A stretch of DNA of 64,000 bases from an uncultured Eubacteriales bacterium. GTDB lineage: Bacteria; Bacillota; Clostridia; Oscillospirales; Oscillospiraceae. Shown here one piece after another: positions 1 to 6,879 of this stretch. The translations under genes were made by a program, and so were the position numbers. The stretch spans positions 1-64,000 of the forward strand of contig URQY01000004.1 of the NCBI GenBank assembly GCA_900550165.1, in the 5' to 3' direction. The first letter of the stretch is position 1; each line of letters starts with the position of its first letter. Below the pieces are notes generated by a model. It was not told the origin of the DNA and searched no databases. It saw only the letters and a program-made list of their open reading frames with translations.

Positions 1-25
1 CCCCTTGCCTTTCTCTGGGGGTTCC

Positions 26-63
26 AAAGGGGGTATTCTCTTCGGAAAGAGAATACCCCCTTT
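26..63 (+). terminator. Intrinsic terminator of an upstream gene
   Basis: Inverted repeat with 17-base arms (26-42 and 47-63) around a CGGA loop; the 3' arm ends in TTT and is followed by GTTTGC. It should end transcription of a gene left of the window. A related hairpin with the same GGGGGT..TTCTCTT core lies downstream of prs at 59097-59136. Confidence 0.75.
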
Positions 64-132
64 GTTTGCTCCTGCCGCTTGCAGGCGGCATCTCACGTTC
101 CCTTTTAAGGGAAGAAAAAGGAGAAAAGAGCC

Positions 133-330
133 ATGTATGAATACTTTCATGTAAAAGTCGCCGCCAATGCGTCTATTCTTGGCGGATTTTCGCTTGACCC
201 CGAATACCGGAACATCATCGACCGTGCAGCGGAGGAAGGCTGGCGCTATGTCGGCTTCCTGCCTTTGACGCAGTCGGTGAATGGCGCGATCCTTGAATAC
301 GATCTCATTTTTGAGCAGGAGAAGGCATGA
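133..330 (+). CDS. DUF4177 domain-containing small protein
   Basis: A 65-residue protein of unknown function with the layout of DUF4177 proteins: an N-terminal beta strand (MYEYFHVKV), a central helix ending in the typical AAEEGWRYVGFLP segment, and a short C-terminal strand (YDLIFEQ). No signal peptide or membrane segment is present. An AAGGAG ribosome site stands 8-9 bases before the ATG. Its stop codon overlaps the tatD start (ATGA), so the two are translationally coupled. The family has no assigned biochemical role, and the coupling to tatD is the only functional hint. Confidence 0.8.
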   Translation: MYEYFHVKVAANASILGGFSLDPEYRNIIDRAAEEGWRYVGFLPLTQSVNGAILEYDLIFEQEKA

Positions 331-1118
331 ATCTGATCTTTGACACCCACGCCCATTACGACGACGAGGCGTTCGCCCCCGACCGCGGGGAGCTTCTTGC
401 GTCCATGCCCGAAAACGGCGTGGGGCTGATCGTCGACCCGGGCTGCGACCTCGAATCCTCGCGCCGCGCCGTGGCGCTCGCCGAGCAATACCCTCATGTC
501 TATGCCGCCGTGGGCTGGCATCCGGAAAACTGCGCGCCCTACACGCGCGCGAGTCTCGACACGCTGCGCGCCTGGGCCAAAAGCCCGAAGGTCGTCGCCA
601 TCGGCGAGATCGGGCTCGACTACTACTGGGAGCAAAACCCGCCGCGGGAATTCCAGCAGGAGGTTTTCCGCGACCAGCTCGCGCTGGCGCAGGAATTAGG
701 TCTCCCCGTCATCGTGCACGACCGCGACGCGCATGCTGACTGCCTCGCCATCGTGAAGGAGTTTCCGCAGGTGCGCGGCGTGTTCCATTGCTTTTCCGGC
801 AGCGTCGAGATCGCGCAGGAGCTTATAAAGCGCGGCTGGTACCTGGGCTTTGACGGCCCGCTGACCTACAAGAACGCGAAGAAGACCGTCGAGGTCGCAA
901 AGGTCGTCCCGCTTGACAGGGTGCTTCTCGAAACGGACAGCCCTTACATGGCCCCCGTTCCCGTGCGCGGCACGCGCAACGACTCGCGCAATGTGTCCCA
1001 TATCGCGGCAAAATTCGCAGAAATTCGCGGCATGAGCACAGATGAAATCATCGCCCTGACGAACGAAAACGGCCGCCGCTTTTTCGGCATTCAATCAGCG
1101 AAAGAGGAACGAAGCTGA
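327..1118 (+). CDS. tatD: TatD family metal-dependent hydrolase (3'-5' DNase)
   Basis: A 263-residue TIM-barrel metallohydrolase of usual TatD length. Metal ligands are visible in order: DTHAHYDD near residue 6 (H8, H10), GEIGLDYY (E94), HDRDAH (H131), FHCFSG (H154) and ETDSPY (D204). TatD proteins are cytoplasmic Mg-dependent exonucleases acting on single-stranded or damaged DNA. The gene starts inside the stop of the DUF4177 gene and is closed by an intrinsic terminator whose 5' arm overlaps its last codons. The substrate in this organism is inferred from the family. Confidence 0.92.
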   Translation: MNLIFDTHAHYDDEAFAPDRGELLASMPENGVGLIVDPGCDLESSRRAVALAEQYPHVYAAVGWHPENCAPYTRASLDTLRAWAKSPKVVAIGEIGLDYYWEQNPPREFQQEVFRDQLALAQELGLPVIVHDRDAHADCLAIVKEFPQVRGVFHCFSGSVEIAQELIKRGWYLGFDGPLTYKNAKKTVEVAKVVPLDRVLLETDSPYMAPVPVRGTRNDSRNVSHIAAKFAEIRGMSTDEIIALTNENGRRFFGIQSAKEERS

Positions 1119-1139
1119 CCGCTTCCGTTCCTCTTTTTT
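1101..1139 (+). terminator. tatD terminator
   Basis: Stem of about 13 pairs (AGAGGAACG-AAGC against GCTTCCGTTCCTCT, one bulged base) with loop TGACC and a run of six T. It overlaps the tatD stop and separates tatD from the met leader. Confidence 0.85.
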
Positions 1140-1214
1140 CATTTCAAAACTGAACGGCGCGGCAAATTTGCTGGCAATATTACCCGATTTTGTCCGTATG
1201 TTTATTCTTCCGCT

Positions 1215-1232
1215 TTAGTCAAGTGTGACTAA
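1215..1232. promoter_or_regulatory. Operator-like dyad upstream of the met promoter
   Basis: TTAGTCA-AGTG-TGACTAA is a perfect 7-base inverted repeat centred about 37 bases before the -35 box of the metNIQ promoter. The position would suit an activator or repressor, but no regulator is encoded next to it. This is a sequence observation only. Confidence 0.4.
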
Positions 1233-1257
1233 GTTGCGAATTTTCCCGCATTTTTTG

Positions 1258-1286
1258 TTGACGTGTGCTTTTCACGGTGCTATGAT
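1258..1286 (+). promoter_or_regulatory. Sigma-A-type promoter of the met leader/metNIQ operon
   Basis: TTGACG (1258-1263), 17-base spacer, TATGAT (1281-1286), predicting transcription from about 1293. The RNA would carry about 270 nt of leader before metN. The remaining stretch 1140-1257 holds no gene that I can support, only the TTAGTCA dyad. Confidence 0.85.
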
Positions 1287-1328
1287 GCCTACAACCTCAG
1301 TATGATTTTCGGAAAGGATTTCGACGAA

Positions 1329-1451
1329 ATGTTCTCTTACACTTCTCGAATGTTAATGTGCATGAACATGGACATGGCGATGCCGATGCCCACGATTGCT
1401 CATGCTCATTTGCCTGCCCGATACGCACAGGAACGAAACTGCCGCCGCTGA
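1329..1451 (+). CDS. Methionine-rich leader peptide (putative attenuator uORF)
   Basis: A 40-codon ORF lying wholly within the leader RNA of metNIQ. An AAAGGA ribosome site (1313-1318) stands 10 bases before ATG 1329. After six ordinary residues, Met occupies every second position from residue 8 to 20 (M8, M10, M12, M14, M16, M18, M20), so 8 of the first 20 codons are ATG. The C-terminal half is unremarkable. The stop at 1449-1451 is followed 50 bases later by a strong terminator. This is the organisation of trp/his-type ribosome-mediated attenuators, here with the amino acid presumed to be imported by the downstream transporter. No known family is recognised; function is inferred from codon pattern and position. 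An ORF start further upstream (1263 or 1302) lacks a ribosome site. Confidence 0.75.
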   Translation: MFSYTSRMLMCMNMDMAMPMPTIAHAHLPARYAQERNCRR

Positions 1452-1517
1452 TTGAAAGCGCGCAGAAGGGTCTTGCCACCCGAACATCGTTTGACCTGAA
1501 GCGGGGAGCTCATGAGC
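1398..1517 (+). promoter_or_regulatory. Candidate antiterminator pairing in the met leader
   Basis: GCTCATGCTC at 1398-1407, just past the Met codon run, can pair with GAG plus CATGAGC in the 5' half of the terminator (1506-1517, two bases bulged). Such pairing would exclude the terminator stem. A ribosome paused on the Met codons at 1350-1388 would leave 1398-1407 largely exposed. This is a hand-drawn fold and is speculative. Confidence 0.3.
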
Positions 1518-1531
1518 TCCCCGCTTTTTTT
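1501..1531 (+). terminator. Leader terminator ahead of metN (attenuator)
   Basis: A perfect 24-base palindrome (1501-1524), forming a 10-pair GC-rich stem with a CATG loop, followed by seven T. It sits within the transcribed leader, 30 bases before the metN start, so transcription of metN requires antitermination. Confidence 0.9.
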
Positions 1532-1561
1532 GTTTGCTTTTGGGATAAAGGAGGAATTCAC

Positions 1562-2608
1562 TTGATCGAACTCAAGAACATTTCCAAGGACTTCGGCTCG
1601 GGCGAAAGGGCCGTGCACGCCGTGCGCGACGTGTCGCTCTCCATCGGCTCGGGCGAGATCTTCGGGATCATCGGCTTCTCGGGTGCCGGTAAATCCACGC
1701 TCGTGCGATGCATCAACCTTTTGGAGCGGCCAAGCTCCGGCAGCGTCTTCGTCGCGGGACAGGACTTGACGGCGCTCTCTGCCAAGGACCTGCGCGCGGC
1801 GCGCAAGAAGATCGGCATGATCTTCCAGCACTTCAACCTGATGCCGTCGCGCACGGTGGCTGGAAACGTCGCCTACCCGCTCAAGGGCAGCGGCCTGAGC
1901 AAGCAGGAGATCCAAAAGAAGGTCACAACGCTGCTGGAGCTCGTCGGCATCGGCGACAAGGCGGATGCCTACCCCAGTCAGCTCTCCGGCGGACAGAAGC
2001 AGCGCGTCGCCATCGCCCGCGCCCTTGCCAACGACCCACAGGTGCTGCTGTGCGACGAGGCGACCTCCGCGCTCGACCCGCAGACGACCAAGTCCATCCT
2101 GCACCTCTTAAAGCACCTCAACGAAACGCTCGGCATCACGATCGTGCTCATCACGCACGAGATGGCCGTCGTCAAGGAGATCTGCAATCGCGTCGCCGTC
2201 ATGGAATACGGCCGCGTTGTCGAGCAGGGCGAGGTCTTCACCGTCTTCGCTGAGCCCAAGCAGGATATCACCAAGAGCTTCATCCACACGACCTCAAATC
2301 TTCAGAAGGTCGAGGAGCTCATCGCCGAGGATTCCCCGGTGACGCGGCTCCGGCCCGGCGAGCTCATCGTCCGCCTGTCCTACATCCAGCGCAACGTGAA
2401 CGAGCCGATCATCTCCGCCGTGTCGCAGATGTTCAACGTCTCGCTCAACATCATCTTCGCCGATATCACCATCGTGCAGGATTCCCCCATCGGCGGAACG
2501 GTGGCCATCATCAGCGGCGAGAGAAAGCAGATCACGAAAGCGATCGAATACCTGATCGAAAAAAATGTCGGAGTGGAGGTCATCAAAGATGCAAGAGCTG
2601 ATCGTTAA
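1562..2608 (+). CDS. metN: Methionine ABC transporter ATP-binding protein MetN
   Basis: The ATPase subunit (348 aa) of a MetNIQ importer. Walker A GFSGAGKST is at residues 38-46, the ABC signature LSGGQ at 141-145, Walker B VLLCDE at 161-166, then the H-loop region LITHE. The C-terminal ~85 residues match the NIL domain, which in MetN binds methionine and shuts the transporter down (trans-inhibition). I chose the TTG at 1562 because AAAGGAGG precedes it by a good distance and the family begins MIxLKNIxK; the open frame extends back to 1358 but crosses the terminator. The last 20 bases overlap metI. Expression is probably set by the Met-rich leader. Confidence 0.93.
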   Translation: MIELKNISKDFGSGERAVHAVRDVSLSIGSGEIFGIIGFSGAGKSTLVRCINLLERPSSGSVFVAGQDLTALSAKDLRAARKKIGMIFQHFNLMPSRTVAGNVAYPLKGSGLSKQEIQKKVTTLLELVGIGDKADAYPSQLSGGQKQRVAIARALANDPQVLLCDEATSALDPQTTKSILHLLKHLNETLGITIVLITHEMAVVKEICNRVAVMEYGRVVEQGEVFTVFAEPKQDITKSFIHTTSNLQKVEELIAEDSPVTRLRPGELIVRLSYIQRNVNEPIISAVSQMFNVSLNIIFADITIVQDSPIGGTVAIISGERKQITKAIEYLIEKNVGVEVIKDARADR

Positions 2609-3269
2609 CATTGCCCCGAACCTTGCAAGTAAGCTGCCGGACTTTTATAAGGCGCTCGGCGATACGCTGCTCATGGTGCTCTGGTCCGGCGCGATCTCAT
2701 TCGTGCTCGGTCTCGCCCTCGGCGTGCTGCTCATCGTAACAAAGCCCGGCGGCATTCTGGAAAACAAGGTCGTCTACCAGATCGTCGACAAGCTCGTGAG
2801 CCTCTTCCGCTCCATCCCCTTTATCATCCTGCTGACGTGGGTCATGCCCATCACGCGCGCACTGGTCGGCACGGTGCTCTATGTGCGCGGCGCGATCGTA
2901 CCGCTGGTGTTCGGTTCGGTGCCGTACTTCACCCGCCAGGTGCAGAGCGCCCTTGCCGAGCTTGACGGCGGACTCATCGAGGCGGCGGAGTCGATGGGCT
3001 CGAGCCCCGCGGAGATCATCTTCCGCGTGTACCTCAAAGAGAGCGTCGCCGCCATCGCGCGCGGCACGACCATCACCATCATCAGCCTGCTCAACCTTAC
3101 GGCCATGGCCGGCGTCGCCGGCGCGGGCGGCCTCGGCGACTTCGCCATCCGCTACGGCCACGACCGCAACATGGCGGATATCACGAACGTCACCGTCTTC
3201 GTGCTGGTGCTGCTTGTGTGCATCATCGAGTTCGTCGGCGGACGAGTCGTCAAAAAGAACACGCATTGA
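2589..3269 (+). CDS. metI: Methionine ABC transporter permease MetI
   Basis: A 226-residue inner-membrane permease with about five hydrophobic segments and the EAA coupling loop (EAAESMGSSPAEIIFRVYL), followed by the conserved segment AMAGVAGAGGLGDFAI that is typical of MetI. Start ATG 2589 has GGAGG nine bases upstream and overlaps the 3' end of metN, indicating coupling. MetI pairs as a homodimer with MetN and receives substrate from MetQ. Substrates known for the family include L- and D-methionine and some derivatives. Confidence 0.93.
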   Translation: MQELIVNIAPNLASKLPDFYKALGDTLLMVLWSGAISFVLGLALGVLLIVTKPGGILENKVVYQIVDKLVSLFRSIPFIILLTWVMPITRALVGTVLYVRGAIVPLVFGSVPYFTRQVQSALAELDGGLIEAAESMGSSPAEIIFRVYLKESVAAIARGTTITIISLLNLTAMAGVAGAGGLGDFAIRYGHDRNMADITNVTVFVLVLLVCIIEFVGGRVVKKNTH

Positions 3270-3335
3270 CGTGACCCCATAAAGTTCCTACCCACCCTAA
3301 GCTGACAAAAAATTATTTTAACGGAGGATATTTCC

Positions 3336-4226
3336 ATGAAGCTCAAAAAGTTCTTTGCCCTCGCCCTTGCAGCCGCCACGCTCGCCCTCGCGCTGACCGC
3401 CTGCGGCTCCAAGGCCGACGACTCCGCCGACAACAGCGATGCCAACACCGACAATCAGACCGGCGAGACCGTGACCGTCAAGCTCGGCGTGGTCGGCGGC
3501 ATCTATGAAGACCTCTGGGCGCCCGCGAAGGCCGCGCTCGCCGACGAGGGCATCGACCTCGAGATCGTGCAGTTCTCCGATTACGTGACCCCGAACAACG
3601 CGCTCGCCAACGGCGATATCGACCTCAACGCCTTCCAGCACCGCATTTATCTCCAGAACGAGATCGACAACTACGGCTATGCGATCCAGAACATCGGCAA
3701 CACCTTCATCATCCCGCTGAACCTCTACTCCCAGAAGGTCAGTTCCGTTGACGAGCTCAAAGACGGCGATGTCGTCGCCATCCCCGATGACCTGACCAAC
3801 GGCGGCCGCGCGCTCAAGGTGCTCGAAGCCGCGGGCCTCATCGAGCTTGACCCCAACGCCGCCTTCAACCCCACGCTTGACGATATCACGAGCTACAAGG
3901 TCAACATCACCATCGAGGAGCTCAAGGCCAACACCATCCCCTCTGTCCTGCCCGACGTGGCCGCCGCGGTCGTGAACGGCAACTACGCGCTCGACTTCGG
4001 CCTGAAGACCGACGAGGCCATCTACAAAGACAGCGTCCTCGACGTGGAGGATTACTGGAATCTGATCGCCGCGCGCACCGCTGACGTCGAAGACCCCGAC
4101 ACCGCCGCCATCTATGAGAAGGTCGTCGAAGCCTTCCAGTCCAGCACGACGGAGGATGTCTTCAACAACACCTTCGGCGGTTACTTCATCGCAGTGGGCT
4201 GGGATCAGGACCTGATCAATCAGTAA
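3336..4226 (+). CDS. metQ: Methionine-binding lipoprotein MetQ (NlpA family)
   Basis: A 296-residue substrate-binding lipoprotein. The signal peptide carries Lys residues at its start, a hydrophobic core and the lipobox LTAC, giving a mature N-terminal Cys at about residue 23. The mature part matches the NlpA/MetQ fold, with the typical segments VKLGVVGG, NDIDLNAFQH-like (NGDIDLNAFQH) and AIPDDLTNGGRAL. It lies 66 bases after metI behind GGAGG. It should deliver methionine or a derivative to MetI; the exact ligand cannot be read from sequence. Confidence 0.92.
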   Translation: MKLKKFFALALAAATLALALTACGSKADDSADNSDANTDNQTGETVTVKLGVVGGIYEDLWAPAKAALADEGIDLEIVQFSDYVTPNNALANGDIDLNAFQHRIYLQNEIDNYGYAIQNIGNTFIIPLNLYSQKVSSVDELKDGDVVAIPDDLTNGGRALKVLEAAGLIELDPNAAFNPTLDDITSYKVNITIEELKANTIPSVLPDVAAAVVNGNYALDFGLKTDEAIYKDSVLDVEDYWNLIAARTADVEDPDTAAIYEKVVEAFQSSTTEDVFNNTFGGYFIAVGWDQDLINQ

Positions 4227-4236
4227 ATACCATCTG

Positions 4237-4279
4237 ACCGCCGCCGCGCTCCCGCAACGCAGGGAGCGCGGGCGGCGGT
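4237..4279 (+). other. GC-rich stem-loop between metQ and the FAD oxidase gene
   Basis: Arms 4237-4253 and 4262-4279 pair over about 17 bp with one bulged base. There is no T tract, so it is more likely an RNA-stability or processing element that protects the metNIQ part of the message than a terminator. Confidence 0.6.
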
Positions 4280-4303
4280 ACGCCTTTCCGGGAGGAATTT
4301 ATT

Positions 4304-5710
4304 ATGGCACTTGATCTTTCCGCGCTGCGGCGCATCATTGCAGACGAAAACCGCCTGCTCACCGGCGCGGACATTCCCGCAGAATACCAGAGCGACGTGC
4401 TCGGCCGCGTCCACGGCAGCGCCGAGGCGCTCGCCTTTCCCTTATCCACCGAGGAAGTGAGCGCGCTCCTGCGCTACGCGCACGAGCACCGCGTTCCCGT
4501 CACGCCGCGCGGCGCAGGGACGAATCTTGTCGGCTCTACCGTGCCGCTCGAGGGCGGCATCATCCTCGACCTTTCCCGCATGGACCGCATGCTCGAACTC
4601 GACGAGGACACGATGACCGTCACGGTCGAGCCCGGTATGCTCTTGCAGGACTTGCAGGCCTATGTCGAAGCGCGCGGGCTGTTCTACCCGCCCGATCCCG
4701 GCGAAAAGGCCTCGAGCATCGGCGGCAACATCAGCACGAACGCCGGCGGCATGCGCGCGGTGAAGTACGGCGTCACGCGCGACTACGTGCGCGGACTCGA
4801 GGTCGTGCTCGCTGACGGCACGGTGATGCAAGTCGGCGGCAAGCAGGTCAAGGACGCGAGCGGACTCTCGCTCAAGCACCTTCTCATCGGCTCGGAGGGT
4901 ACGCTCGCCGTCATCACAAAGTGCCTGCTGCACCTTGTTTCCAAGCCCGAGGCCTCGCTCAGCGTGCTTGTGCCGTATGCCGACCTGAAAACCGGCATCC
5001 AGAGCGTTTTGACCATCCTGCGCGCGAACGCGAACCCCACGGCGGTCGAATTCATGGAGCGCAAAGTCGTCGCGCTTGGTGAACGCTTCTGCGGCGTCTC
5101 TTATCCCCGCCCCGACGCCGGCTCTTATATTCTCTTGACCTTTGACGGCAGAAGCGAGGAGGTCGCGGCCAACGCCGCGCGTGTGCGCACGCTCGCGCTG
5201 CAAAACGGCGCGCTCGACTTCATCGAGCTCACCGACAGCGCACGCTCCGCGGATATCTGGCGCGTGCGCGGCGCGCTCGTCAAGGCCGTGGAAGCCGTTT
5301 CCGAGCAGGAGCCGGTCGATATCGTCGTGCCCATCAGCCGCACGGCGGACTTCATCCGCTTCATCAACGAGCTGGAGGCGCAGAGCGGGATGCAGATGGT
5401 CAGCTTCGGCCACGCAGGTGACGGCAACGTGCACCTGTGCGTCGTGCGCGGCGAGCGCGACGATGAGACCTGGCAGCGCGAGCTGCACGCCAATATGGAC
5501 AAGGCCTATGCCGAGGCCTACCGGCTCGGCGGCGTCGCGTCCGGCGAGCACGGCATCGGCGTATCCAAGCGTCCCTACTTCCTGCGCCAGACGGCGAAGG
5601 AAAATTTGCAGGCCATGAACGCCGTCAAATCGGCGCTCGACCCGCTGCACATCTTAAACAACGGCAAATCGTATCTCACAGGAGGAAATGACAATGCAGG
5701 CACTTTCTGA
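4304..5710 (+). CDS. FAD-binding oxidase, GlcD/D-lactate dehydrogenase family
   Basis: A 468-residue flavoprotein with an N-terminal PCMH-type FAD-binding domain (PRGAGTNLVGS near residue 70; GSEGTLAVITK near 200) and a C-terminal cap with the family motifs SFGHAGDGNVHL and GEHGIGVSKR, which hold metal-binding His residues. Members oxidise 2-hydroxy acids (glycolate, D-lactate, D-2-hydroxyacids) to 2-keto acids and are usually linked to electron-transfer flavoproteins. The ribosome site GGGAGG precedes ATG 4304. The gene overlaps the next one, and together with the aminotransferase it could interconvert hydroxy, keto and amino acids. The substrate is unknown; a methionine-related hydroxy acid is an inference from context. 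Confidence 0.85.
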   Translation: MALDLSALRRIIADENRLLTGADIPAEYQSDVLGRVHGSAEALAFPLSTEEVSALLRYAHEHRVPVTPRGAGTNLVGSTVPLEGGIILDLSRMDRMLELDEDTMTVTVEPGMLLQDLQAYVEARGLFYPPDPGEKASSIGGNISTNAGGMRAVKYGVTRDYVRGLEVVLADGTVMQVGGKQVKDASGLSLKHLLIGSEGTLAVITKCLLHLVSKPEASLSVLVPYADLKTGIQSVLTILRANANPTAVEFMERKVVALGERFCGVSYPRPDAGSYILLTFDGRSEEVAANAARVRTLALQNGALDFIELTDSARSADIWRVRGALVKAVEAVSEQEPVDIVVPISRTADFIRFINELEAQSGMQMVSFGHAGDGNVHLCVVRGERDDETWQRELHANMDKAYAEAYRLGGVASGEHGIGVSKRPYFLRQTAKENLQAMNAVKSALDPLHILNNGKSYLTGGNDNAGTF

Positions 5711-6863
5711 CCGTACCGCAAGCTTTACCGATTCTGTCATCCGCCGCATGACCCGCATCTCCAACCGGTACGGCGCGGTGAATCTCTCCCAGGGCTTCCC
5801 CGACTTTGACCCGCCCAAGCCCATCCTCGACCGCCTTTCGCAGGTCGCCTACGAGGACTTTCATCAGTACTCCATCACCTGGGGCGCGCAGGACTTCCGC
5901 GAGGCGCTGGCGAAGAAGCAGTCGCACTTCATGGGCCGCGAGATCGACCCCAACGGCGAGATCGTCGTCACCTGCGGCAGCACCGAGGCTATGATGGCCG
6001 CAATGATGACCGTCGCCAACCCCGGCGACAAGGTGGTCATCTTCTCCCCGTTCTATGAAAACTACAGCGCCGACACGATCCTCTCCGGCGCGGTGCCCAT
6101 CTATGTGCCGCTCACGCCGCCGTCGTTCACCTTCGATCCCGAGGTGCTCGAGGACGCCTTCCGCCAGCACCCCAAGGCGCTCGTTCTCTGCAACCCCTCG
6201 AATCCCTGCGGCAAGGTCTTCACGCGCGAGGAGCTCGAGATTATCGCCTCGCTCGCCAAAAAGTACGACGTCTACGTCATCACGGACGAGGTCTACGAGC
6301 ACATCGTCTACGCGCCCCACAAGCACACCTATTTTGCAACGCTGCCCGGTATGTGGGAGCGCACGCTCTCCTGCTCCTCCCTTTCCAAGACCTATTCCGT
6401 CACCGGCTGGCGTCTCGGCTACATCATTGCCCCGCCGGAGATCATCGACCGCGCGAAAAAGGTCCACGACTTCCTCACCGTCGGCGCGGCGGCGCCCCTG
6501 CAGGAGGCCATCATCCCCGGTCTCAACTTCGGTCAGGACTACTATGACGCTCTTCAGGCCGAATACACGCACAAGAAGGATCTCTTCCTGAAGGGGCTCG
6601 ATGACCTCAAGATCGTGCACAACGACCCCGAGGGCGCTTATTATGTCATGCTCGATATCTCGGAATTCGGCTACGAGAGCGATCTCAAATTCTGCGAGGA
6701 CCTTGCAAGCAAGGTCGGCGTGGGCGCGGTGCCGGGCTCCAGCTTCTTCCGTGAGCCGGTCGATCATCTCATCCGCCTGCACTTTGCCAAGAAGGACGAA
6801 ACCCTTACCGACGCGCTCAACCGTCTCGAATCCCTGCGCGAAAAGATCCCCGCCAGGGGTTAA
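5694..6863 (+). CDS. PLP-dependent class I/II aminotransferase
   Basis: A 389-residue fold-type I aminotransferase. Recognisable segments are NLSQGFPDFDPP near the N-terminus, NPSNPCGKVF, the PLP-contact segment ITDEVYEHI, and SLSKTYSVTGWRLGY with the Schiff-base lysine. The pattern resembles methionine/kynurenine/aromatic aminotransferases (YbdL-like) that act on 2-keto acids such as 4-methylthio-2-oxobutanoate. ATG 5694 is preferred over ATG 5688 because GGAGG (5681-5685) is eight rather than two bases away. It overlaps the end of the FAD oxidase gene and lies 16 bases before the amidohydrolase gene. Specificity is inferred. Confidence 0.85.
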   Translation: MQALSDRTASFTDSVIRRMTRISNRYGAVNLSQGFPDFDPPKPILDRLSQVAYEDFHQYSITWGAQDFREALAKKQSHFMGREIDPNGEIVVTCGSTEAMMAAMMTVANPGDKVVIFSPFYENYSADTILSGAVPIYVPLTPPSFTFDPEVLEDAFRQHPKALVLCNPSNPCGKVFTREELEIIASLAKKYDVYVITDEVYEHIVYAPHKHTYFATLPGMWERTLSCSSLSKTYSVTGWRLGYIIAPPEIIDRAKKVHDFLTVGAAAPLQEAIIPGLNFGQDYYDALQAEYTHKKDLFLKGLDDLKIVHNDPEGAYYVMLDISEFGYESDLKFCEDLASKVGVGAVPGSSFFREPVDHLIRLHFAKKDETLTDALNRLESLREKIPARG

Positions 6864-6879
6864 GAAAGGAGCAACGCCC

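Noticed and set aside
1140..1560. SAM riboswitch or Met T-box ahead of metN
   Set aside because: I looked for SAM-I core segments and for a T-box TGG-containing antiterminator motif and found neither; the Met-rich uORF explains the leader better. A covariance search would be needed to exclude them formally.
1358..1561. N-terminal extension of MetN in the same frame
   Set aside because: It would read through the leader terminator and has no homology to MetN; TTG 1562 with AAAGGAGG fits the family start.
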